35,277 bases of DNA from Formosa sp. Hel1_33_131 (GTDB lineage Bacteria; Bacteroidota; Bacteroidia; Flavobacteriales; Flavobacteriaceae). The notes below the pieces were generated by a model. That model searched no databases, had not been told where the DNA came from, and saw nothing but the letters and a program-made list of their open reading frames with translations. The DNA is taken from the NCBI GenBank assembly GCA_949499105.1, contig CATEFX010000060.1, positions 1 to 35,277 of the forward strand, read 5' to 3'. Of this stretch, positions 28,344 through 35,277 are shown piece after piece. Each line of letters begins with the position of its first letter. Position 1 is the first letter of the stretch. The position numbers and the translations under genes were made by a program.

Positions 28344-29514
28344 TATTATTCTGAGGTCTTGGTTTTTTGTTGTTTCTGTTGTTCTTCTTGCGCTTGTTGT
28401 TTTTGGAACGGCTTTGATTCTTAGGTTTATCAAATCGGGTTAAACTATCTTGTCCAACAACGTTTTCAAAATCTACTTTAGTATCTATGATTAGTTCAGA
28501 TGCATACTCCTCTAAGCTTGCAACCTTTTCCTTTTTAACATTTTTTGCAATAATTTCATTGGCTTGATCTGTGGTAAGGATGTGCCAATTCATCCATTCG
28601 CCTTCGTAGGCATACCACATATGACCTTTAAAAATATCTGTTTTTTGACAAACAGCGGTTCCTTTTTCTGTTCTTAATTTAACTTCTGTTTTGGGAAAAG
28701 ATTTTAAAGCATCTAAATACGCGTCTAACTCATAATTCAAGCAACATTTGAGTTTTCCACATTGACCCGCTAACTTTAAAGGGTTTAATGACAATTGTTG
28801 ATAGCGCGCAGCAGAGGTGTTTACAGATCTAAAATCCGTCAGCCAAGTGGAGCAACACAATTCTCGACCACAAGAACCAATCCCTCCAAGTCGAGCCGCT
28901 TCCTGACGCAACCCTATTTGTTTCATTTCGATTCGTGTTCTAAATTCTCGAGCAAACAATTTTATGAGTTCTCTAAAATCTACGCGTTCATCTGCTGTGT
29001 AATAAAACGTTGCTTTACTCGCATCGCCCTGAAATTCAATATCAGAGATTTTCATCTTTAGCCTTAAATCAATCGCAAATTGTCTTGCTTTGACTTTCAT
29101 CGGCTCTTCTTTCTCTCTCGCTTCAACCCAAATATCAATATCTCTTTGGGAGGCTTTTCTATAAATCTTAAAAACGTCTTCAGGTTTTTCAGAGATTTTT
29201 TTGCGTTTCATTTGAACTTTAACCAATTCCCCAGAAAGGGTTACCATGCCAATATCATGTCCAGAGGCCGCTTGAGTCGCCACCACATCTCCAATACTTA
29301 AGGTTAAATTTTCAGTGTTTTTGTAATATATTTTACGGCCGTTTTTAAAACGAACCTCCACCCAATTAAAAGGGGTTGCGCCAGTCGGAAGTGTCATGTT
29401 TGAAAGCCAGTCAAAAACAGTGAGTTTGTTACAACTATCTGTACCACATGTTCCATTGTTTTTACAGCCTTTAGGTTGGCCATCTTTCCCTGTTGAGCAA
29501 CTTGTACACCCCAT
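28333..29514 (-). CDS. ricT: PSP1/RicT-family protein, cysteine-rich
   Basis: 393 residues. The central part holds the PSP1 C-terminal region (RLKMKISDIEFQGDASKATFYYTADERVDFRELIK), as in YaaT/RicT of Bacillus, which with RicA and RicF forms an Fe-S-containing complex affecting mRNA processing and phosphorelay. Cysteines fall in three groups: N-terminal C3, C6, C17, C23, C28; GSCGRELCC with C215, C220, C221; and GQCGKLKCC with C252, C257, C258, fitting cluster binding. The last ~30 residues are a basic Lys/Asn/Arg tail that suggests RNA contact. RicA and RicF partners are not present, so the Bacillus role cannot simply be carried over. First gene of the run to gldH and PBP1A. Confidence 0.82.
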   Translation of the reverse strand: MGCTSCSTGKDGQPKGCKNNGTCGTDSCNKLTVFDWLSNMTLPTGATPFNWVEVRFKNGRKIYYKNTENLTLSIGDVVATQAASGHDIGMVTLSGELVKVQMKRKKISEKPEDVFKIYRKASQRDIDIWVEAREKEEPMKVKARQFAIDLRLKMKISDIEFQGDASKATFYYTADERVDFRELIKLFAREFRTRIEMKQIGLRQEAARLGGIGSCGRELCCSTWLTDFRSVNTSAARYQQLSLNPLKLAGQCGKLKCCLNYELDAYLDALKSFPKTEVKLRTEKGTAVCQKTDIFKGHMWYAYEGEWMNWHILTTDQANEIIAKNVKKEKVASLEEYASELIIDTKVDFENVVGQDSLTRFDKPKNQSRSKNNKRKKNNRNNKKPRPQNNNAK

Positions 29515-29635
29515 AATTTATATATATTGAATTTGTCAATGCCACAGGCATTACAAATGCGGATTAATTTTTTGATCGAAAACGTAAATATAAGATTATT
29601 TTGAGGACTTAAAAAATCTATTGCGCCGTCTTAAA

Positions 29636-30712
29636 TTAAGAATGTTTCGGCTTTGCTAAGGTCTCAAAAATATTTCTGAGATCTTTTTTATATGGTAAAT
29701 GATCAGCGCGTCCTTTTTTAAAAATATCATTACTATTTCCTTGGCCTTTTCTCAATTCCTTTTGTGCTTCGGGTGTCAATCGACTAACGTCCATACAATT
29801 TGTAGAACAGCAGTTTTCCATCGCATCCTTACAAGAATCGCATTGAATAAATAATAAATGGCAAGCTGCATTGGCGCAATTCACATGAATATCCGCAGGT
29901 TCTCCACACTGGTGACAACTGGCAATGATATCCTCCGAAATTTTTTCGGCGCGTCTTTGATCAAACACAAAATTTTTCCCAATAAATTTATTTTCAACCC
30001 CTTGATTTGCTGCTTGTCGGGCATAGTTAATAATCCCACCTTCCAATTGATACACGTTTTTAAACCCTTTATGCTTGTAATAAGCACTGGCTTTTTCGCA
30101 TCGGATTCCGCCAGTGCAATACATCACCAATTTTTTGGTTTCTTTATAATCTTTAAGGTCCTCTTCAATTAAATCTAAGGATTCTCTAAAAGTATCTACA
30201 TCGGGTGTGACGGCATTTTTAAAATGACCAATTTCGCTTTCATAATGGTTTCTCATGTCTACCACCACAGCATTTTCATCTTCAATAAGTGCATTAAATT
30301 CTGATGCATTAACATGGATCCCTCTATTTGACGCATCAAATGTTTTGTCATTCAAACCATCGGAAACAATTTTATCACGAACCTTTACTTTTAGTTTTAA
30401 AAACGAAAATAAATCGTGCTCAATCGCGATATTAATCCGAACGTTTTCTAAAAAAATAATAGTATCTAAATGATTTTTAAAGGCTTCAAAATTATCAGCA
30501 GGCACAGAAAGTTGTGCGTTGATCCCTTCGTGCGCAATATAAATTCGCCCTAAAACATCAATGCTATCCCAGAAAAGAAATAAATGGTTTCTAAGCAACT
30601 CGGTGTTGCCAATTTTTGAATACTTATAGAAAGAGATGGTCAAGCGATCTTTGCCTGCCTGTTGGATGAATTCCGCTCTTTCAATATTGCTTAAGGTATT
30701 GTACAGTTGCAT
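29636..30712 (-). CDS. trhO: tRNA uridine(34) hydroxylase TrhO, rhodanese family
   Basis: Oxygen-dependent hydroxylation of U34 in some tRNAs, the first step toward 5-oxyacetyl/methoxy uridine. 358 residues. An N-terminal acylphosphatase-like segment (FYKYSKI, GRIYIAHEGINAQLSV) precedes the rhodanese domain (~125-230: AVVVDMRNHYESEIGHFKNA) with active-site C199 in VMYCTGGIRCEKASAYY. The C-terminal CHQCGEP...CANAACHLLFIQCDSCK region has eight or more cysteines, as in the YceA family, and may bind metal. It is divergent from recA across 178 bp. Confidence 0.92.
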   Translation of the reverse strand: MQLYNTLSNIERAEFIQQAGKDRLTISFYKYSKIGNTELLRNHLFLFWDSIDVLGRIYIAHEGINAQLSVPADNFEAFKNHLDTIIFLENVRINIAIEHDLFSFLKLKVKVRDKIVSDGLNDKTFDASNRGIHVNASEFNALIEDENAVVVDMRNHYESEIGHFKNAVTPDVDTFRESLDLIEEDLKDYKETKKLVMYCTGGIRCEKASAYYKHKGFKNVYQLEGGIINYARQAANQGVENKFIGKNFVFDQRRAEKISEDIIASCHQCGEPADIHVNCANAACHLLFIQCDSCKDAMENCCSTNCMDVSRLTPEAQKELRKGQGNSNDIFKKGRADHLPYKKDLRNIFETLAKPKHS

Positions 30713-30747
30713 GCTATACTAATTTTAAGTTCATAATGATTGAAGTA

Positions 30748-30755
30748 CAAATGTA
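30748..30755 (-). promoter_or_regulatory. Candidate -7 box for trhO
   Basis: On the minus strand TACATTTG matches TAnnTTTG, 35 bp before the trhO start at 30712. A -33 element is not clear. Confidence 0.4.
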
Positions 30756-30890
30756 GTAATTTTTAGAACATACGCTGTAAATGGGTCTAAAAAGGGTTCA
30801 TAAATAATACAAAAAGGTTCGTTAAATTTTAAAAACTTTACAAAAGATATGCTATTTTAGCAGGAAGAAAGAATTAGATACAAAAGAACT

Positions 30891-31895
30891 ATGAGCAGCG
30901 AAAAAGATGCAAAATTAAAAGCCCTCAAGCTAACATTAGACAAGCTTGACAAAGCGTACGGAAAAGGCACCGTAATGAGAATGAGTGATGCTCCTGTGGT
31001 GGATGTCGAAGTAACCTCATCAGGATCTTTAGGATTAGACATCGCCTTGGGCGTTGGAGGTTACCCTAGAGGTCGTGTGATTGAAATATATGGCCCTGAA
31101 TCTTCCGGGAAAACAACCATGACATTACACGCAATTGCCGAAGCTCAAAAAGCGGGTGGTATTGCAGCGTTTATTGATGCTGAACATGCTTTTGATCGTT
31201 TTTACGCTCAAAACTTAGGCGTTGATATTGATAACCTTATTATTTCTCAGCCTGATAATGGTGAGCAAGCCTTAGAAATTGCCGATAATTTAGTGCGTTC
31301 TGGCGCCATTGATATGGTGGTGATTGATTCTGTGGCTGCACTGACGCCAAAAAGTGAAATTGAAGGCGAAATGGGCGATTCTAAAATGGGTCTTCATGCC
31401 CGTTTGATGTCTCAAGCTTTACGAAAATTGACGGGATCGATCAGTAAAACAAACTGTACGATGATCTTTATTAACCAATTACGTGAAAAAATTGGGGTGA
31501 TGTTTGGGAATCCTGAAACAACTACGGGTGGTAACGCCTTAAAGTTTTATGCATCTATCCGTTTAGACATTCGTCGTTCGACTCAAATAAAAGATAGTGA
31601 CGGCAATGTGTTAGGAAACAAAACTCGTGTAAAAGTCGTGAAAAACAAAGTGGCACCGCCGTTTCGTTTAGCAGAATTTGACATCATGTATGGCAAAGGC
31701 GTTTCTAAAGTTGGAGAGATTTTAGATGTGGCTGTTGAACATGAAATCGTTAAGAAAAGTGGCTCATGGTTTAGCTATGAAGACACCAAACTGGGTCAAG
31801 GTCGCGATGCTGTGAAGCAAATGATCAAAGACAATCCTGAGTTAATGGATGAGTTAGAAGCAAAAATCAAAGTAGTTTTGAAAGCTGAAGCTTAA
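30891..31895 (+). CDS. recA: Recombinase A
   Basis: ATP-dependent strand-exchange protein for recombination and repair. 334 residues, usual for Bacteroidota. Walker A GPESSGKT is at 68-75; [21 protein letters not shown] (read in parts) is the Walker B/L1 area; [29 protein letters not shown] covers L2 and the catalytic region by its parts. The C-terminal acidic tail is short. The gene stands alone, with a terminator 18 bp after its stop. Possible -7 box TATTTTAG is at 30853-30860. It faces away from trhO. Confidence 0.99.
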   Translation: MSSEKDAKLKALKLTLDKLDKAYGKGTVMRMSDAPVVDVEVTSSGSLGLDIALGVGGYPRGRVIEIYGPESSGKTTMTLHAIAEAQKAGGIAAFIDAEHAFDRFYAQNLGVDIDNLIISQPDNGEQALEIADNLVRSGAIDMVVIDSVAALTPKSEIEGEMGDSKMGLHARLMSQALRKLTGSISKTNCTMIFINQLREKIGVMFGNPETTTGGNALKFYASIRLDIRRSTQIKDSDGNVLGNKTRVKVVKNKVAPPFRLAEFDIMYGKGVSKVGEILDVAVEHEIVKKSGSWFSYEDTKLGQGRDAVKQMIKDNPELMDELEAKIKVVLKAEA

Positions 31896-31912
31896 AAAAA
31901 ATAAAATTTATT

Positions 31913-31940
31913 AAAAATCCCGATGCTTCGGGATTTTTTT
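31913..31940. terminator. Bidirectional terminator between recA and plsC-like gene
   Basis: Stem ATCCCGA (31917-31923), loop TGCT, TCGGGAT (31928-31934), then a T-run to 31940. The A-run on the other side lets it serve the minus-strand gene too; that gene's stop at 31941-31939 touches the T-run. Confidence 0.9.
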
Positions 31941-32691
31941 ATGCCTTTAAGTCAGATTCTAAGCTGTTTGAAATTAAATTATAAACCTCTTCACTTAAAT
32001 CCTTAGTGTCGTCTATGGTTAAATTTTCTGTGAGGATGATCTGGTGTATTTGTGCGCGCATTTTCCCAGGGCTTCCGCTAAAAACAGTGTATGATAACCG
32101 TTTTTTGTTGTCAAAAAATGTGATGGGCACTAATGGCACTTGGTGATTGATCGCCAATCGAAACGCCCCTGCTTTAAAACGGTCTAAAACAATCGATTCT
32201 TCTGGCACCCCTCCTTCTGGGAAAATACAAATACTGGACCCTTGCTTGATCCGTTTTTGGGCCCTCATAAAAACGGCTTGACGGCTTTTAGCGCTGCTTC
32301 TATCCACCAAGATACAAGTCCGTTTATAGAAAAATCCGAAAATGGGAATTTTGGCCAATTCTTTTTTCCCAATAAACACAAAGGGATGATCCTTTATGGC
32401 AACAAGCATGAGCATGATATCGGCCATGGAAGTGTGATTGGCTACAAACACATAGCTTTGCCCTTTAACTAAGGGGGTTGATTGTTTTACGGTCCAATAG
32501 AACCCCATTCCGATGAGGATACACTTGGCCCAAATTCGAGCAATCTTAAAAAATGTGGGATACCATTCTTGCTTTAATACCGACAAAAACAAGAAGGGAA
32601 ACATAAGAATAATTGGCAGGGCTACAAGCACATAAAACCAAATTCGGTACAAAAGCCACAACGGATATTTTATAAGTTTAATCACATTCAA
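31939..32691 (-). CDS. Lysophospholipid acyltransferase (PlsC family)
   Basis: Membrane enzyme adding an acyl chain at the sn-2 position of lysophosphatidate. 250 residues if started at TTG 32691. An N-terminal hydrophobic helix (~15-38) is followed by the HX4D motif H86-TSMA-D91 (VANHTSMADIML), FIGKKEL, and FPEGGVPEE (~157-165), all expected for the family. There is no ATG near the true start: TTG at 32691 and GTG at 32685 are the only options before M30. A minus-strand -7-like TAGTTTTG (32696-32689) overlaps the TTG, so GTG 32685 or a leaderless start is possible. The codons around the start lie within the left repeat copy described separately. Confidence 0.88.
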   Translation of the reverse strand: MNVIKLIKYPLWLLYRIWFYVLVALPIILMFPFLFLSVLKQEWYPTFFKIARIWAKCILIGMGFYWTVKQSTPLVKGQSYVFVANHTSMADIMLMLVAIKDHPFVFIGKKELAKIPIFGFFYKRTCILVDRSSAKSRQAVFMRAQKRIKQGSSICIFPEGGVPEESIVLDRFKAGAFRLAINHQVPLVPITFFDNKKRLSYTVFSGSPGKMRAQIHQIILTENLTIDDTKDLSEEVYNLISNSLESDLKA

Positions 32692-32749
32692 AACTACTAA
32701 AAAAAATGAGCTATTGCCTTAAAAAAAGAACCTTTGCTATTCATTCAGA
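32683..32749 (+). repeat. Left copy of a 67-bp direct repeat (decayed promoter)
   Basis: Aligns without gaps with 33085-33151, offset exactly 402, with about nine mismatches. It begins with the codons at the start of the plsC-like gene (GTG and TTG on the minus strand) and ends in CTTTGCTATTCATTC. Where the right copy has TTG and TACCTTTG, this copy has ATG (32706-32708) and AACCTTTG (32729-32736), so both promoter elements are spoiled. Confidence 0.8.
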
Positions 32750-33084
32750 TTAAAAAATAAAAACTGGGTAATTTTTTGGGAACGTTTTCAATTAAAATGG
32801 GGATCTATTTAGCCGCTATTAAATAATTTTTGCTACATTTATGTCAGACTTAGACCTCAAATCTGATTCTTCACTAACCAATTCAACTTTAAAGTTAGAT
32901 GTTAAGACTCTGTAATTACACGGCAGTGTGCGTGTATGCGTTGTTTTTAATTCTCATTGCGTATTCTATAACGTAGCGAAACATAAAAATTGAATTTTGA
33001 ACGGAAAACATTGAAAATTCTTTTCCCCCACCAACCCTTTCCTATGACTTCGATCTTAAAGCGTATCAATAGAAACCGAGCCTT

Positions 33085-33151
33085 CACATTCAAAACTCTT
33101 AAAAAAATTGAGTGATTGCCTCAAAAAAAGTACCTTTGCTATTCATTCGGA
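33085..33151 (+). repeat. Right copy of the 67-bp direct repeat, carrying the trpS promoter
   Basis: Ungapped match to 32683-32749. It contains a textbook flavobacterial promoter: TTG at 33108-33110, 20 bases, then TACCTTTG at 33131-33138, which would start transcription about 20 bp before the trpS ATG. Confidence 0.8.
33108..33138 (+). promoter_or_regulatory. Promoter of trpS
   Basis: TTG (-33) and TACCTTTG (-7, matching TAnnTTTG) are separated by 20 bases, the best-formed promoter in the window. The start codon of trpS is 26 bp after the -7 box. Confidence 0.65.
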
Positions 33152-33164
33152 AATAAAATAAATA

Positions 33165-34133
33165 ATGGCAAGAATTTTAACAGGCGTACAGAGTACAGGT
33201 ACTCCGCACCTCGGAAATATTTTAGGGGCAATTGTCCCTGCAATTGAAATGAGTAATGACCCAAAAAATGATTCTTATCTATTTATTGCCGATATGCATT
33301 CGTTGACTCAGATTAAAGACGCGAAAACACTTCGTCAAAACACCTATGCAACGGCGGCTACTTGGTTGGCGTTTGGTTTAGACATCGAAAAAACAGTCTT
33401 TTACCGTCAAAGCGATGTGCCACAGGTCACCGAATTATCTTGGTATTTAAGTTGCTTTTTTCCGTTTTCTCGATTGGAATTAGCCCATAGTTTTAAAGAC
33501 AAGGCAGACCGGTTAGAGGATGTCAATGGGGGTTTATTTACGTATCCAATGTTAATGGCCGCAGATATCTTACTGTACGATGCCGACATTATTCCTGTTG
33601 GAAAAGATCAACTTCAGCATATCGAAATGACCCGTGATGTTGCTTCCAGAGTGCATGCGAAACTGGGGGATGTTTTTGTGATTCCAGAGGCTAAAATTCA
33701 AAAAGAAAACATGTTAATTCCTGGGCTCGATGGTCAAAAAATGAGCAAGAGTAAAGGCAATGTGATTGATATATTTCAAACCGATAAGGCATTGCGAAAA
33801 CAAATCATGTCCATTCAAACCGATAGCACTGCTCTAGAAGATCCTAAAGATTGGGCGAGTTGTAATTGTTTTGCCATTTACAAACTGTTGGCTTCAGAAT
33901 CTCAATTGGTAGAAATGAAACAAAATTACGAAGCCGGGGGTTATGGCTATGGACATGCCAAACAAGCGTTATTTGAATTGGTTTGTGAGCGCTTCTCAGA
34001 ACAAAGAGAGCGTTACACTTATTATATGTCCAACTTAGACGAAATAGACCAAGCACTTGCTGTTGGTGCCAAAAAAGCGGCGGCTGTAGCAGATGCGGTG
34101 TTAGGGCGTGTTCGTGAAAAACTAGGCTATTAA
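33165..34133 (+). CDS. trpS: Tryptophanyl-tRNA synthetase
   Basis: Charges tRNA-Trp. 322 residues, class I synthetase. The HIGH-type motif is TPHLGN at 13-18 and the KMSKS loop is at 192-196 (GLDGQKMSKSKGNV); GKDQLQHIEMTRD (~147-159) recognises substrate. The C-terminal anticodon-binding part ends normally. Single gene with its own promoter; its stop overlaps the end of the opposite-strand dprA fragment by 4 bp. Confidence 0.98.
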   Translation: MARILTGVQSTGTPHLGNILGAIVPAIEMSNDPKNDSYLFIADMHSLTQIKDAKTLRQNTYATAATWLAFGLDIEKTVFYRQSDVPQVTELSWYLSCFFPFSRLELAHSFKDKADRLEDVNGGLFTYPMLMAADILLYDADIIPVGKDQLQHIEMTRDVASRVHAKLGDVFVIPEAKIQKENMLIPGLDGQKMSKSKGNVIDIFQTDKALRKQIMSIQTDSTALEDPKDWASCNCFAIYKLLASESQLVEMKQNYEAGGYGYGHAKQALFELVCERFSEQRERYTYYMSNLDEIDQALAVGAKKAAAVADAVLGRVREKLGY

Positions 34134-34354
34134 ATTAGCTCAAATTGTTTTCCGGGAAGTGGTCTTGTAACCCCTTTCAGTTCCAGATTTAATAATAAAT
34201 AAGCCGCTTTGGACGTTGGGAATTCACAAGCGATGGCAATCGTATCTAAAACAGATTTTCCTTCTTTTTTTAAATAGTTGAAAATAATTTTTTCATCGGT
34301 ATCAAGTTCAACAAACAACTTTTTTTGCACCACTTTTTTGGTTGTTTCGAGCGA
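34130..34354 (-). pseudogene. dprA: C-terminal winged-helix domain of DprA, cut off by an in-frame amber codon
   Basis: The frame of dprA continues without a shift after its TAG at 34357-34355: S-L-E-T-T-K-K then VVQKKLFVELDTDEKIIF and onward to a normal end GVTRPLPGKQFELI. This is the DprA winged-helix domain (~65 residues). Flavobacterial DprA proteins usually have a tryptophan at this junction, so TGG to TAG is the simplest explanation. GTG at 34333 could restart translation, but no good ribosome site is visible. Expression as a separate peptide, readthrough, or loss are all open. See the dprA entry. Confidence 0.85.
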
Positions 34355-35230
34355 CTAATTTAAAATATACGGAATGTCGGCCGGCGTAGAAACCAAGTGC
34401 GCACTTTTTGTTTTAATTAAATTATTACACCCTTGACTTTGGCTGTCGGTACTTCGACCGGGAAGTGCAAACACCTCTCTGTTGTAATCAAGGGCCATGG
34501 AAGCCGTTACCAAGCTTCCACCTTTTTCGGCAGATTCAATGACAATTGTGGCTTCGCTCAATCCTGCGATAAGCCGATTCCGTCTTAAAAAATTTGAAGG
34601 ATCCATCACAGCTGTACTCCAGAAATCAGTCACAAACCCACCTTGATCTTCGATCAAGTGTCGGAATTTGAGATGTTGTTTTGGATAGGTGTTTTGAAGG
34701 CCTTGCGCCATACACCCCACGGTTTGAAGCTGGTGTTTTAAAGCCGATTTATGGGCCAAAATATCGGTTCCATAAGCAAAACCCGATACAATAATTGGAT
34801 TGAACGCGGCAAGCGTTTCTACGATTTTCTCACATTGCGAGGTGCCATAAGTCGTGATTTTTCGGGTGCCAACAATACTAATAATGGGCGTATGGTCCCA
34901 TTTAATAGTCCCTTTTTGAAACAATACAATGGGGCCATCAATACAGTGTTTTAATTTAAATGGATACTGCGTATCTTCAAAATAGAGCCCTTGAATCTTA
35001 TGTTTTTCCATAAAACTAAGCTCTTTTTCGGCCGCTTTAAGATGCTTTGTTTCGTGTAGATGTTTGATGGTATGTGTGCCAATCCCTTCTATTTTTGAAA
35101 GGTTGGCTTTGGTTTCTTTGAAAACTGCTTCGGGGGTTCCACAGTGGTGAATTAGTTTTTTCGCCGTGATGTCGCCAATGTTAGGCACGGCTTGCAATAC
35201 GAGCGCATAAAAAAGTTGAGTAGGATTCAT
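34355..35230 (-). CDS. dprA: DNA-processing protein DprA, main part (lacks the winged-helix domain)
   Basis: Loads RecA on incoming single-stranded DNA in natural transformation. 291 residues. N-terminal helix-hairpin-helix-like region (AVPNIGDITAKKLIHHCG, IEGIGTHTIKHL), then the Rossmann-like core: SIVGTRKITTYGTSQCEKI, IVSGFAYGTDILAHKSAL, YPKQH, FLRRNRLIAGLSEATIVIESAEKGGSLVTASMAL, FALPGRSTDSQSQGCNNLIK. The core that binds DNA and RecA is complete. Translation ends at TAG 34357-34355 (ADIPYILN), and the normal C-terminal domain follows in frame (entry 34130-34354). The start ATG at 35230 lies in a set of inverted repeats. Confidence 0.92.
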   Translation of the reverse strand: MNPTQLFYALVLQAVPNIGDITAKKLIHHCGTPEAVFKETKANLSKIEGIGTHTIKHLHETKHLKAAEKELSFMEKHKIQGLYFEDTQYPFKLKHCIDGPIVLFQKGTIKWDHTPIISIVGTRKITTYGTSQCEKIVETLAAFNPIIVSGFAYGTDILAHKSALKHQLQTVGCMAQGLQNTYPKQHLKFRHLIEDQGGFVTDFWSTAVMDPSNFLRRNRLIAGLSEATIVIESAEKGGSLVTASMALDYNREVFALPGRSTDSQSQGCNNLIKTKSAHLVSTPADIPYILN

Positions 35231-35277
35231 AGGGGGCTATGTTTTCTGTAAATATAAGCAACCCTACAAACATAGCC
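35228..35277 (-). promoter_or_regulatory. Overlapping inverted repeats at the dprA start codon
   Basis: Reading the minus strand, arm A is GGCTATGTTT-complement pair: 35268-35277 and 35235-35244 are perfect 10-bp inverted repeats with a 23-base spacer. The near arm also pairs with CTATG (35232-35228 plus strand CATAG), which contains the start codon, giving a 5-bp hairpin around CCCC. The two pairings exclude each other. The outer arm reaches the window end and may be longer. Weak by thermodynamics; function is inference. Confidence 0.4.

Larger units (their letters stand above)
32692..33164. other. Gene-free region between plsC-like gene and trpS
   Basis: 473 bp with no credible long gene in any frame. 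It holds the two 67-bp repeats at its ends. The middle has a perfect 12-bp palindrome AACTTTAAAGTT (32885-32896), a 24-codon frame at 32841-32915 opening ATG TCA GAC with a Ser/Leu/Asp-rich product, and a 7-bp inverted repeat GAATTTT/AAAATTC near 32993-33021. I cannot assign a function; a small RNA or peptide is possible but unsupported. Confidence 0.6.

Noticed and set aside
28343-28433. Longer N-terminus for GldH
   Set aside because: The extension would bury the lipoprotein signal peptide behind 30 polar residues.
29538-29552. Hairpin AATGCC-ACA-GGCATT upstream of ricT as a terminator
   Set aside because: Six base pairs with no T-run following in either direction; more likely chance or a leader structure.
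32841-32915. 24-codon open frame as a real gene
   Set aside because: Too short to support on sequence alone and not conserved as far as I can tell; kept only as an observation on the gap.

Overview
The window is chromosomal DNA from a member of the Bacteroidota, most probably a marine-type Flavobacteriaceae. The reasons are the AT-rich composition, the gliding gene gldH next to a PSP1/RicT gene and a penicillin-binding protein 1A, an atpDC pair standing apart from the other ATP synthase genes, a CarboxypepD-regulatory-type TonB receptor, and promoters of the TAnnTTTG type. Nearly all of it is ordinary core genome. I see no rRNA, tRNA, IS element, prophage or CRISPR array.

Layout, left to right. 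(1) 1-331: the end of a minus-strand gene that runs off the window and seems frameshifted. (2) 451-4805: an outer-membrane pair, a TonB-dependent receptor followed by an SGNH-hydrolase lipoprotein, closed by a strong terminator. (3) 4941-6735: atpD and atpC. (4) 6787-12923, minus strand: a tightly packed run reading AraC-type regulator, hemH, MATE exporter, hemJ, NtrY-like histidine kinase, enoyl-CoA hydratase. (5) 13096-18847, plus strand, divergent from the regulator: hemA, a hemC-hemD fusion, hemE, hemF, hemB. Blocks 4 and 5 together hold the heme route from glutamyl-tRNA to protoheme except gltX and hemL; the HemF and HemJ steps mark the protoporphyrin-dependent branch, with the oxygen-dependent coproporphyrinogen oxidase. 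(6) 18931-20489: a Big2+DM13 lipoprotein and a small outer-membrane barrel, a possible envelope redox pair. (7) 20546-24089: serine hydrolase, DEDDy 3'-5' exonuclease, double-NBD peptide-type ABC ATPase. (8) 24084-25441, minus: the two subunits of a 3-oxoacid CoA-transferase. (9) 25497-29514, minus: PBP1A, gldH, ricT-like. (10) 29636-30712 minus and 30891-31895 plus: trhO divergent from recA. (11) 31939-32691 minus: a PlsC-type acyltransferase. (12) 32692-33164: a gene-free stretch bounded by two diverged copies of a 67-bp promoter sequence. (13) 33165-34133: trpS. (14) 34130-35230, minus: dprA, interrupted by an in-frame amber codon that cuts off its winged-helix domain.

The points most worth a second look are the split dprA and the three-arm inverted repeat at its start codon, the duplicated and decayed promoter in front of trpS, the frameshifted gene at the left edge that has no in-frame ATG, the regulator/exporter-bearing heme divergon, and the DM13 lipoprotein/barrel pair. 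All functional calls are from reading motifs by eye; no database search was run.
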